Below are positions 54,319 to 64,000 of a DNA stretch of 64,000 bases, one piece after another. The notes under the pieces are model-generated. The model made no database searches. It was not told the DNA's origin and was given only the letters and a program-made list of their open reading frames with translations. The position numbers and the translations under genes are program-made. Numbering within the stretch: the first letter of the stretch is position 1; every line of letters starts with the position of its first letter. The stretch comes from Caulobacter sp031457805 (GTDB taxonomy: Bacteria > Pseudomonadota > Alphaproteobacteria > Caulobacterales > Caulobacteraceae), in contig NZ_JAVDXI010000004.1 in NCBI RefSeq assembly GCF_031457805.1, positions 1-64,000 of the forward strand, in the 5' to 3' direction.

Positions 54319-56538
54319 ATGGTCACGCCCCTGCAGACCCTGAAGATCTACTACGGCAATATCCTGCGGACGGACGCCGCGCACATTCCGGCGGCGCACC
54401 AGACACTGCTGACCAACCTCTCGGGCCAGATCGATAGCGGTGCGCTCAGCGTCGCGGATGCTCGCACCCAGATCGCCAGGCTGGCCCTGGAGACCACCAC
54501 CGTGGCCAGCATGGCCTACAGCTTCTTCACGCCCGGCGTGCCGGGGGCCGGCGGCTTCGACTACCTGGTCTCGCCGACCGGGCCGAACACGACGAACCTG
54601 AATTCGGACTACTACAAGACGTTCAACGTCGAGAACCGGTTCATCAACTTCGCCATGAACCTGGGCAAGGCCGGCGAAGGCGCGGCCTGGTTCAACGCCA
54701 ACTTCGGCGCGCTGAGCGCCCGGGACAGCTTGATCAAGGCCTATACCGAGATCTTCGGCGTCGTCCCTAGCCCGACCAAGGTCGACAGCCTGCTGGGCGA
54801 CATGGTGCCCGACGGCCAGGGCGGGACCTTCACGCGCCAGGCGTATTTCGCCGCCTTCTCCCGGGATGGTTTGGAGGGCCAGGGCACCAAGGCCGCCATC
54901 GTCGGCTGGCTGTTGTCGGTGGCCGCCAAGGAGAACATCGGGCCCTACGCCACGGCCAACAACGCCTTCCTGGCCGACCTCGGCGACGACGGCGTGGCGC
55001 AGTTCCGCAGCGACCTGCTGGTCGCCTACGGTTCGCCGCCGGCGCCGGGCACGGCGGGCCTCACCCTCACGGTCGCCGGCGACAAGTCCGTCTCGCCGAC
55101 CGCGGCGGACGCAGGCCTGAAGTCGAGCGCCAACAACGACACCATCACCGTCACCGGCGACATCACGGGCGGGGTGACCATCGACGCCGGCGCCGGTCGT
55201 GACACGATCACGGTTACGCTGGGAACCTTCGGCACGATCCGGACCAGCGACGGCGGCGACACGCTCACCCTGGGCCATCTGCTGTCCACAACCCCGACCC
55301 TGGGCGTCCCCGCCCAGTACGGGACCGTCACCGTGGCGGGCGACAACAATGTCGTGACGCTCAAGGGCAGCATGGCCCAAGGCACGAAGCTGACGGCGGC
55401 GGGCACGGGCAATGTGCTGCACATCGACCGCACCGGGGCCACGGACACAACCTTCTACGACGGCGAGATCAGCGGCTTCCAGACGATCTATCTGCACTCG
55501 GGCGGCCTTCCCAAGGTCATCGGCGCCGGCACGATCTATGCGATGGCGGGCGGATCGTTCTCAATCGACAGTAGCCAGACGCTGGTCTTCAAGGACAATG
55601 GCGCGGCCGGCGTCCTCTATTCATCGGCCGACCCCGCGCGCGGCGCCAAGGTTGACCTGCACTTGCAGAACTTCCAGGGCGCGCCGACGACCGACGCCCA
55701 AGTCGGACGCGGATACTTCGTGCCCAATGGCGGCGCGATCGGCCTCTACGTCAACGCGCCCGATCAGTTGGACAACAACGGCAAACTGATCCTCCATGTC
55801 GACACCGACAGTACGGCTGGCCTGATCTACGGCTACTCGACATCGTCGGCCCTGGGCCCGAACTATCGTGGCCCGCTACCCAATCTGGATATCGTGGGTC
55901 CGGGAAAACTCAAGGCTCAGATCAGCGGGACCTTCACCAATGTCGACGCCACCCTGGCCGGCGACCTGGACCTGACCTACTCGATCGCCGTGTCCGACAT
56001 CGCGCAGACCTTCCGCCTAGGCGACGGGACTAACAAGCTCGCCCTCCACTTCGGGTACAACGTCAGCCCCAACCTGGCGCCGGCGGTGTCCAAGGTGTAT
56101 CTGGGCGCCGGCGTCGACACGATCAGCCTCAGCTATAGCGACTACGCTGGCGCACCGGAGAGCCGGCTGGCCAATCTGCATATCAAGGACGGCGCCATCC
56201 TCAGCGCCCCGCCCGAAATCATCGGTTTCCAGAAGGGCGTCGACCACTTCGTGCTAGACGCTCAGATCCACAGCCTGACCGCCAATGTCCAGCAGTACGC
56301 CGACGGCAAGACGTCACTGCAAGACGCCCTGATCGCCGTCTCCGCCCACGTGGCGGTGAATACGGGCGCCATCTTCACCTGGAACGGCGACACCTACATC
56401 TACAACCAGGATCACATCGTGGGTGTCACCATGAACACCCTCGAGGCCGGCGGCGGCGACGGCCTGATCAAGCTGGTCGGCGTCACCGGCCTGACCGTCG
56501 GCACGGGCGCGGGCAGCTACGACATTCACTACGGGTAG
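54319..56538 (+). CDS. RsaA-like surface-layer protein
   Basis: The protein has 739 residues. Residues 55-115 match the N-terminal LPS-anchoring region of the Caulobacter S-layer protein RsaA (FDYLVSPTGPNTTNLN, YYKTFNVENRFINFAMNLG, compared with DFLVDSTTNTNDLN and ENRFINFSINLA in RsaA). The rest is beta-rich with isolated calcium-type glycine turns (IDAGAGRDT, LGAGVDT). The last 60 residues (FTWNGDTYIYNQ, then GLIKLVGVTGL) resemble the RsaA C-terminal type I secretion signal (FGGDTYVV, IKLTGL). No signal peptide is present, as expected for type I export. It is shorter than RsaA (about 1026 residues), and no secretion genes are adjacent. Confidence 0.85.
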   Translation: MVTPLQTLKIYYGNILRTDAAHIPAAHQTLLTNLSGQIDSGALSVADARTQIARLALETTTVASMAYSFFTPGVPGAGGFDYLVSPTGPNTTNLNSDYYKTFNVENRFINFAMNLGKAGEGAAWFNANFGALSARDSLIKAYTEIFGVVPSPTKVDSLLGDMVPDGQGGTFTRQAYFAAFSRDGLEGQGTKAAIVGWLLSVAAKENIGPYATANNAFLADLGDDGVAQFRSDLLVAYGSPPAPGTAGLTLTVAGDKSVSPTAADAGLKSSANNDTITVTGDITGGVTIDAGAGRDTITVTLGTFGTIRTSDGGDTLTLGHLLSTTPTLGVPAQYGTVTVAGDNNVVTLKGSMAQGTKLTAAGTGNVLHIDRTGATDTTFYDGEISGFQTIYLHSGGLPKVIGAGTIYAMAGGSFSIDSSQTLVFKDNGAAGVLYSSADPARGAKVDLHLQNFQGAPTTDAQVGRGYFVPNGGAIGLYVNAPDQLDNNGKLILHVDTDSTAGLIYGYSTSSALGPNYRGPLPNLDIVGPGKLKAQISGTFTNVDATLAGDLDLTYSIAVSDIAQTFRLGDGTNKLALHFGYNVSPNLAPAVSKVYLGAGVDTISLSYSDYAGAPESRLANLHIKDGAILSAPPEIIGFQKGVDHFVLDAQIHSLTANVQQYADGKTSLQDALIAVSAHVAVNTGAIFTWNGDTYIYNQDHIVGVTMNTLEAGGGDGLIKLVGVTGLTVGTGAGSYDIHYG

Positions 56539-56568
56539 ACCTCGTCCCCCGCCGGACGAGCCGTGAAC

Positions 56569-56600
56569 GGGCGCTCCCTTGGTGGAGCGCCCTTTTCTTT
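56569..56600 (+). terminator. Rho-independent terminator of the RsaA-like gene
   Basis: A 9-bp stem (GGGCGCTCC, 56569-56577, with GGAGCGCCC, 56584-56592) is followed by TTTTCTTT, 31 bases after the stop codon. Confidence 0.85.
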
Positions 56601-56636
56601 GCCGGCGACGTGGAGGCCTCGCCGGCCAGAGGGGCC

Positions 56637-56969
56637 TTAAGCCCCCTCCTCGTCCACATAGATCACCACCGGCTTGCCGCGGGACAGCGGCTCCCAGCCG
56701 GCCTCGATGGCCGAGGCGATGGCTTTGGCGACGATGCGGACGGGGATCTGCGAGGGCTTCAGCGGCGGGGCGCTGAACTTGGGCTTGGGGCCGGGCGGGA
56801 ACTCGATCAGCGCCTCGCGCTGGCCTTCCTTGTGCCGCGCGGCGATCACCTTGCCGTGGCGTTCGGACGGGTCATACGACCACTGCGGCAGGCGGTGCAG
56901 CCGCCAGACATAGGGGTCGCCGTCGACCTCGATGTCGAATTCGGTGATGAGTTTGGTGGTCTTGGCCAT
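56637..56969 (-). CDS. Small hypothetical protein, family not recognised
   Basis: The protein has 110 residues and is basic, with no signal or membrane segment. It carries a central stretch rich in Pro and Lys (PPGPKPKFSAPPLKPSQ) between two alpha/beta halves. Coding bias looks normal for the chromosome. It lies between the terminator of the RsaA-like gene and a repeat. Confidence 0.7.
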   Translation of the reverse strand: MAKTTKLITEFDIEVDGDPYVWRLHRLPQWSYDPSERHGKVIAARHKEGQREALIEFPPGPKPKFSAPPLKPSQIPVRIVAKAIASAIEAGWEPLSRGKPVVIYVDEEGA

Positions 56970-57007
56970 GCGGGGAGATACCGCGAAGGGCGGCGGAGAA
57001 AAAGCCT

Positions 57008-57178
57008 CCCCCTTCTCCCCTTGCGGGAGAAGGTGTCGCTGAAAGCGACGGATGAGGGGTCGCGCATACGAAAACCGCCGCGACCAGCGGGAATGCCGAT
57101 CGCGGCGGATACTGTCTTCAACCCCTCACCCGACCCCGGCTTTCGCCGGGGCCACCCTCTCCCACAAGGGGAGAGGGG
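57008..57178. repeat. CCCCTTCTCCCC family repeat, copy 2
   Basis: The left part (57008-57059) keeps the arm of the 7177 element almost unchanged, CCTTCTCCCCTTGCGGGAG. The right part (57121-57178) has a divergent arm, CCTCTCCCACAAGGGGAG, with an extra GGCTTTCGCC hairpin. Confidence 0.75.
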
Positions 57179-57188
57179 CCGATACGCC

Positions 57189-59768
<2,580 letters not shown>

Positions 59769-59925
59769 GATGTCCCCTCAACTAGGCGGATCAGGACGCG
59801 CTGCCTTGATCAAGCACAAGGCGTCCGGCTTCAGACGTTGCGGAACGCTTCGAGCGGGTCAGCCATCGGCCTGACCCTGGCGCTCCGAAAGGGGATGTAG
59901 GTGTGGCCCATCAGCCACACAAGGC

Positions 59926-60681
59926 TCACCAGCCCTTGCTGCTGAGATATCGTTCCAGCTCCTCGATCCGCACGGCGTCCGAGGGGTGGGTCGAGCCCAG
60001 CTCGCCCCCCGACTTGCCGCCATCGAGCGCCTGCATGTTGCGCCACAGCTTCACCGCCTCGCGGGGGCGGTAGCCGGCGCGCTGCATGAAATCGACGCCC
60101 AGCTTGTCGGCCTCCAGCTCCTGCTTGCGCGAGAACGGCAGCAGCAGGCCATAGCGGGTGGCGTCGTCGCCGTGGTCCTTGAGCAGCTTGCCAAACTCGG
60201 TGCCGCCGGCGGCGGCCTTGGCGATGCCCAGCAGCACCTTGGAGGTGGTCTCCTGCGAGACGCGCTCGGCGGCGTGGCGGGCGACGACGTGGCCGGCCTC
60301 GTGACCGATCACGGCGGCCAGCTGGTCATCGTTCTCGACCAGGGTCAGCAGCCCCACGGTTACGCCGACATGGCCGCCGGGCAGCACGAAGGCGTTGGGC
60401 GCCTCGTCCAGAAAAACCGCATAGTCCCACGGCCGGCTGGCCAGGCCGGCGGCGCTGATCACCCTCTGACCCACGGCCTGGACGCGGGCGTTCTTGCGCG
60501 GCTCCTTCGACACGTAGCTGTTGCGCAGCGTCTCGGCCCAGGCCTTCTCGCCCTGGGCCGCCAGGTTGTTGTCATTGACGATCAGCAGCTGGTCGCGGCC
60601 CAGATCGGCGTTGTACGCGCAGCCGCCCAGGGCGCAGGCGGCGGCGATCAGCAGCGGAAGGATCAGGCGCGGCAGGGTCAT
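59926..60681 (-). CDS. M48-family metallopeptidase lipoprotein
   Basis: The protein has 251 residues. A signal with lipobox LGGC gives lipid-modified Cys21. The zinc motif HEAGH covers His127, Glu128 and His131, with the third ligand in the ELEADKLGVDF helix. This resembles the LoiP/YcaL subgroup of M48 peptidases, which act on outer-membrane assembly quality. It lacks the membrane helices of HtpX. It is separated from clpB by 157 bases that hold no feature I can support. Confidence 0.93.
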   Translation of the reverse strand: MTLPRLILPLLIAAACALGGCAYNADLGRDQLLIVNDNNLAAQGEKAWAETLRNSYVSKEPRKNARVQAVGQRVISAAGLASRPWDYAVFLDEAPNAFVLPGGHVGVTVGLLTLVENDDQLAAVIGHEAGHVVARHAAERVSQETTSKVLLGIAKAAAGGTEFGKLLKDHGDDATRYGLLLPFSRKQELEADKLGVDFMQRAGYRPREAVKLWRNMQALDGGKSGGELGSTHPSDAVRIEELERYLSSKGW

Positions 60682-60755
60682 GGGCTCGGCGAACTGTGTT
60701 TCGAAGTCGACACATGCCTTATCTCCGGCGCACGCCGCCGACGCAACCGTAACGC

Positions 60756-61292
60756 TTACGCCTCTCCGAGCCGCGCGATGACCTTGGCCAGCTGGCGCGG
60801 ATCGATCGGCTTGGACAGGATCGGCGCGTCGCGCAGGTCGGGACGCACGCCCTGGTCGCCATAGCCGGTGACGAAGGCGAAAGGCACCCCGCGTTCGCGC
60901 AGGATCTCGGCGGCGCGGAACGAGGTCTCGCCGTCGCCCAGGTTCACGTCCAGCAAGGCCAGGTCGAAGCCGTCGGCCTCGACCGCCGCCACCGCCTCGC
61001 GGGCCGAGGCGGCGGGGCCCACAACCGCGCAGCCCAGGTCGTACAGCAGGTCCTCGACCAGCATGGCCACGAACAGCTCGTCCTCGACCACCAGGATCCG
61101 CAGCGCGTCAGGCCGCGCCTCGGAAGAAGCGGTTAGACTCGCCGGTCTTGCCGAGTTGCGCGTCGATCTCGCAGACGACGCCGCTCGCCGGATAGCCGAG
61201 GCGAACCTCCCCCCCGAGTTCCCGGGCGAGCCCGCCGGTGATGAGGCGGGTCCCAAAGCCCTGGCGGGTCGGGGGCGCAACAGTTGGCCCAT
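60756..61292 (-). CDS. Single-domain response regulator
   Basis: A receiver domain only (about 118 conserved residues: ILVVEDELFVAMLVEDLLY, DLALLDVNLGDGE with the phospho-acceptor Asp, PFAFVTGYGD, ILSKPIDP). The open frame back to ATG 61292 adds about 60 Arg/Ser/Ala-rich residues that overlap the kinase gene in another frame and are unlikely to be protein. No ATG, GTG or TTG lies between there and the first conserved strand, so the true start is not identified. It is the partner of the HWE kinase just upstream. Confidence 0.8.
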   Translation of the reverse strand: MGQLLRPRPARALGPASSPAGSPGNSGGRFASAIRRAASSARSTRNSARPASLTASSEARPDALRILVVEDELFVAMLVEDLLYDLGCAVVGPAASAREAVAAVEADGFDLALLDVNLGDGETSFRAAEILRERGVPFAFVTGYGDQGVRPDLRDAPILSKPIDPRQLAKVIARLGEA

Positions 61293-62151
61293 CGGTTTCC
61301 TCCCAGATCAGTTTCAGGCGCGCGTCGCCGACTTCGGCTTCACGCCGCCAGGTGATGCGCACCTGGCCCGCCGTGTTGGAAAGCGCGCCGTACTTTGACG
61401 CGTTGGTCATCAGCTCATGCAGCGCCATCGACAGGGCCAGCGCCGCCTTCGGCGCCAGGCGCACGGAAGGCCCGTCGAGGGCGAACCGCTCGGCCTCGCC
61501 GTGGGCGGCGACGACGGTGGCCACGATGTCGGTCAGGGCCGCCCCATCCCAGCTTTCGCGGGTCAGGATGTCATGGCCGCGCGACAGGGCCAGCAGCCGC
61601 CGGGTCAGGCTGTCGCGGGCGTCGTCCAGGTTCTCGGCGTTGCGCAGGGTCTGGCCGGCCACAGACTGCACCGTGGCCAGGGTGTTCTTCACCCGGTGGT
61701 TCAACTCGTTGATCATCAGCCGTTGCAGTTCCTCAGCGCGGCGACGATCAGTGACGTCGCGCATCACGCCGGTGAAGAACCGCTGCTTGCCGTCGTTCCA
61801 TTCGGCGATCGACAGCTCCAGTGGAAAGGTCGTCCCGTCGCTGCGCCGTCCCTCGACCTCGCGGCCAATCCCGATGATCCGCCGCTCACCGGTCTCGCGA
61901 TAGCGGGACAGATAGCCGTCGTGCTCGCCGTGATAGGGCTCGGGCATCAGGATATTGACGTTCTGGCCGACCATGTCGGCGGCCGCATAGCCAAACAGGC
62001 GCTCGGCGGCGGGATTGAAGGCCTCGACCCTCCCGCGCTCGTCGATCACGACGATGGCGTCGACCGCCGTATCGACGATGGCCCGGTAGCGCGCGTCCGC
62101 CGCGGCCGGCTTCGCCGTCGTCTTGGAAGGGGAGTTAAGCTTACTCGCCAT
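61108..62151 (-). CDS. PAS-domain HWE-family sensor histidine kinase
   Basis: A cytosolic 347-residue kinase. A FixL-like PAS domain covers about 20-135 (AIVVIDERGRVEAFNPAAERLFGY, split; NILMPEPYHGEHDGYL), followed by the HWE dimerisation helix with His152 (INELNHRVKNTLATVQS) and an ATPase domain with ALHELMTNASKYGALS and the WEE signature (LIWEETDGP). The PAS domain may bind haem or a flavin; the sequence does not decide. The response-regulator gene follows with overlap, so signalling to that receiver is likely. Confidence 0.93.
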   Translation of the reverse strand: MASKLNSPSKTTAKPAAADARYRAIVDTAVDAIVVIDERGRVEAFNPAAERLFGYAAADMVGQNVNILMPEPYHGEHDGYLSRYRETGERRIIGIGREVEGRRSDGTTFPLELSIAEWNDGKQRFFTGVMRDVTDRRRAEELQRLMINELNHRVKNTLATVQSVAGQTLRNAENLDDARDSLTRRLLALSRGHDILTRESWDGAALTDIVATVVAAHGEAERFALDGPSVRLAPKAALALSMALHELMTNASKYGALSNTAGQVRITWRREAEVGDARLKLIWEETDGPTVAPPTRQGFGTRLITGGLARELGGEVRLGYPASGVVCEIDAQLGKTGESNRFFRGAA

Positions 62152-62250
62152 GCAAAGGACTCGGCTTCTGAGACCGAAACCCTAACGCCGGAGTTGTCGC
62201 CTTGCTAGGCCACAACTCAACCCAAGGAAGAATAACTGCGAATCCGTAAC

Positions 62251-62284
62251 AAAAAGCCCCGTCCCTCAACCGAGGAACGGGGCT
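62251..62284 (-). terminator. Rho-independent terminator of the DUF4167 gene
   Basis: On the minus strand AGCCCCGT and ACGGGGCT form the outer stem (62255-62284) and a T5 run follows directly (62255-62251). It lies 26 bases past the stop codon. Confidence 0.8.
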
Positions 62285-62309
62285 TTGATCTGTCGGCTGA
62301 AAGTCGACC

Positions 62310-63350
62310 TTACGCGTCTTCGGCTTCCGGCTTGGCCGGCGCGCCTTCGCCCGCTTCGAAGCTGCGCGGGGCGCGGCGGCGGCGGGGCTTCTTGACCTCT
62401 TCGCCGTCATCCGAGGCCGGGGCTTCCGGCGCCGGGGCGGCTTCAGCGCGCTCGGCCTTGCGCCCCAGGAACGCCGGGGCGTGGCTGACGGCGCCGTCCT
62501 GGCCACGCAGCATCGGCGAGCCTTCGCCGGCCGGAGCCTCGGCGGTCAGCGGCGAGGCTTCCGGCTCGATCACGGCCAGCGGGTCGCGCTCGCCGCGCGG
62601 CTGCCAGTCGCGGTCACGATCGCGGTTGCGGTTGCGGTCACGACGGCGGCCTTCGCGGTATTCGCCCTCGCCCTGCGGCTGGTCGCCCTCGGCGGTGGGA
62701 CGGTCCTCGCGCGGACGATCATCCCGGGGGCGATCATCGCGCGGGCGGTCATCACGGGGACGGTCATCGCGCGGGCGATCGTCGCGGTCGCGCCAGCGGT
62801 CACGGCGGCCCTCGCCGTCACGGCCGTCGCGGGGGCGGTCATCGCGGTCGCGATTGCGGTCGCGGTCGCGGCCTTCGAAGTTGCGGTCACGATCGCGGTT
62901 GCGGTCGCGGTCACGATTCTCGAAGCGATCACGGCGCTGTTCGCCGCCCTCACCGCTCTCGCCGCCCTCGGCCTGGCCCTCGGCGGGGGTCTCGACGACC
63001 TCCGGCTCTTCCGGCGGCTCGGCCTCGAAGTCGATCTCGTAGGCGGCGTAGACGTCCTTGCCGACGATGTCGGCCACCGGACGATTCGGCTGGATGGCGC
63101 GCAGAACGCGGAAATAGTGCTCGGCGTGCTGCAGATAGTTCTCGGCCAGCACCCGGTCGCCGGACGACGAGGCGTCGCGGGCCAGCTGCTGGTACTTTTC
63201 GTACACGCTCTGCGCCGCGCCACGGACCTTCACGCCCTCGGGGCCGTTGGAGTCGAACGCGCGGTTGGCGTTGTGCTGTTGAGGCTTGCCGCCATTGCCG
63301 CCGCGATTGTTGCGGCCACGTTGGCGCTTCATGCCTTTGAAATCTCTCAT
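62310..63350 (-). CDS. DUF4167 protein with long charged repeat region
   Basis: The protein has 346 residues. The conserved DUF4167 domain covers about 35-110 (FDSNGPEGVKVRGAAQSVYEKYQQLARD, split; NYLQHAEHYFRV). The rest is almost wholly Arg, Asp, Glu and Pro, with a tandem five-residue unit. The basic, low-complexity nature suggests RNA or ribosome association, as inference. Codon 7 (ATG 63332) is an alternative start. It follows prmC, as often seen in alphaproteobacteria. Confidence 0.88.
   Translation of the reverse strand: MRDFKGMKRQRGRNNRGGNGGKPQQHNANRAFDSNGPEGVKVRGAAQSVYEKYQQLARDASSSGDRVLAENYLQHAEHYFRVLRAIQPNRPVADIVGKDVYAAYEIDFEAEPPEEPEVVETPAEGQAEGGESGEGGEQRRDRFENRDRDRNRDRDRNFEGRDRDRNRDRDDRPRDGRDGEGRRDRWRDRDDRPRDDRPRDDRPRDDRPRDDRPREDRPTAEGDQPQGEGEYREGRRRDRNRNRDRDRDWQPRGERDPLAVIEPEASPLTAEAPAGEGSPMLRGQDGAVSHAPAFLGRKAERAEAAPAPEAPASDDGEEVKKPRRRRAPRSFEAGEGAPAKPEAEDA
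62707..62785. repeat. In-gene tandem repeat encoding DDRPR
   Basis: Five consecutive 15-bp units encode DDRPR, with synonymous differences between units. It lies inside the DUF4167 gene, and the copy number may vary between strains. Confidence 0.7.
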
Positions 63351-63421
63351 GTTCTCTTCTGAACCTGTCCGGAGGTCAGTCTTGCGCTGGCGCGTCCGGC
63401 CTTGCTGGTCTCTGGGCGGGT

Positions 63422-63571
63422 CTAACCCTGGTCGGTGTCAGAGACTCTGGTTTCCGTAGAGCCCCCATCCTGCTCTTTCGGCGCGGCGACCGGCGGACCG
63501 GGCGCGCCTGCCAGGGGAGCCTCGCAAACGTCAGACACCGAAGCGTCCTCGACGACTGCTTTTCCCGTCAC
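63422..63571 (-). CDS. Possible small ORF between prmC and DUF4167
   Basis: A 49-codon frame starts with GTG and has an acidic composition with a Pro/Ala-rich middle (EAPLAGAPGPPVAAPKE). It begins 37 bases after the prmC stop with no clear ribosome site. It could be a real small gene or chance. Nothing else is seen in the 258-base gap. Confidence 0.25.
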   Translation of the reverse strand: MTGKAVVEDASVSDVCEAPLAGAPGPPVAAPKEQDGGSTETRVSDTDQG

Positions 63572-63608
63572 CCGGCGATCTGGAAGGAGACGAGACTCGT
63601 CTAGCGGT

Positions 63609-64000
63609 TCACGCAGGGGTTTCCAAGGGATTTTTCACCCCCAGCACCACGCGGTCGTGCGTCGAAAGGTCCTTGACCGTCCGAACCTCGGTGGCGCCCG
63701 CCGCACGGAACAGCGCTTCGACGTCCTTGGACTGGTCGTAGCCGATCTCGACGGCGAACAGGCCGCCCGGCTTGAGCACCCGCAGGATCTCGGGCGCGAG
63801 GTCGCGATAGGCGGCCAGACCATCGGGGCCGCCGTCCAGGGCCAGACGCGGTTCGTGGTCACGGACCTCCGGCTCCAGCGTGTCGATGACGGCGGTCGGG
63901 ATATAGGGCGGGTTGGAGACGACGAGGTCGAAGCTCTCGCTGCCCAGGCCCGTCGTCCAGTCGCCGTGCAGCAGGGCCGCGCGATTGTTGAGGTCCAGAT
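63609..64000 (-). CDS. prmC: PrmC, release-factor glutamine methyltransferase (3' part)
   Basis: The C-terminal 130 residues are inside the window and the start lies beyond the right edge. The catalytic NPPY motif is visible (DLVVSNPPYIPTAV), followed by LEPEVRDHEPRLALDGG and LKPGGLFAVEIG, all typical of PrmC/HemK. The enzyme methylates the GGQ glutamine of release factors RF1 and RF2 using S-adenosylmethionine. Confidence 0.93.
   Translation of the reverse strand, partial: LDLNNRAALLHGDWTTGLGSESFDLVVSNPPYIPTAVIDTLEPEVRDHEPRLALDGGPDGLAAYRDLAPEILRVLKPGGLFAVEIGYDQSKDVEALFRAAGATEVRTVKDLSTHDRVVLGVKNPLETPA

Noticed and set aside
62700..62940. Repeated bases that might suggest a CRISPR array
   Set aside because: The repeats are in frame and encode a charged low-complexity protein region; there are no regular spacers and no cas genes.

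Overview
The window looks like a Caulobacter chromosome, close to C. vibrioides/crescentus or C. segnis. The base composition is high in G+C. The flagellar order (flgL, flgK, divergent fliK-flgD-flgE, sciP, fliF-fliG-flbE-fliN-flbD-flhA) is the one known from C. crescentus. There is also an RsaA-like surface protein, an HWE-type kinase, an Oar-like TonB receptor and several families of palindromic intergenic repeats. No replication or mobility genes are seen outside the first 4.7 kb.

Bases 1-4776 look like one end of an integrated element. It holds an IS21-like terminal fragment, a large protein of unknown function, a partly AT-rich stretch with no convincing gene, and a tyrosine recombinase whose 5' end faces the 3' end of a tRNA-Gln gene, the likely attachment site. 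Divergent tRNA-Gln and tRNA-Pro genes follow, each with a recognisable sigma-70-type promoter.

Bases 5200-26000 are ordinary housekeeping and envelope genes: SppA, a 1009-residue TonB-dependent receptor, a DUF442 phosphatase-like protein, a metallo-beta-lactamase-fold hydrolase, an acyl-CoA synthetase fused to a DUF1499 membrane domain, a hybrid histidine kinase, a phosphotransferase/ATPase fusion, two TetR regulators, PdxH, a J-domain protein, the Ohr/OhrR peroxide-defence pair with a palindromic operator, a DUF4282 protein and an MpaB-like oxygenase.

Bases 26264-42253 are a flagellar block. The fliF operon (fliF, fliG, flbE, fliN, flbD, flhA) builds the MS ring, switch and export gate and encodes FlbD, the sigma-54 activator of later genes. 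sciP, the CtrA inhibitor, lies between fliF and flgE. The hook operon (fliK-flgD-flgE) and flgK-flgL diverge from a 400-bp region that contains two textbook sigma-54 promoters and three copies of a CGGCAA-N4-CGC motif, the expected FlbD (ftr) sites.

Bases 42295-64000 carry a photolyase-like protein with an unusual domain order, MnmA, a GGDEF-EAL protein, an HxlR regulator, a thiolase, a small GNAT protein, a DUF2306/AraC divergent pair, an M28 peptidase, an OmpA-type lipoprotein, a small gene flanked by DnaA boxes, a 739-residue protein related to the RsaA S-layer protein at both ends, ClpB, an M48 peptidase lipoprotein, an HWE kinase with its response regulator, a DUF4167 protein and the 3' part of prmC.

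The items most worth following up are the RsaA-like protein, the apparently permuted photolyase-like protein, the acyl-CoA synthetase-DUF1499 fusion, the unknown island protein, and the 108-bp repeats that supply stop codons to neighbouring genes.
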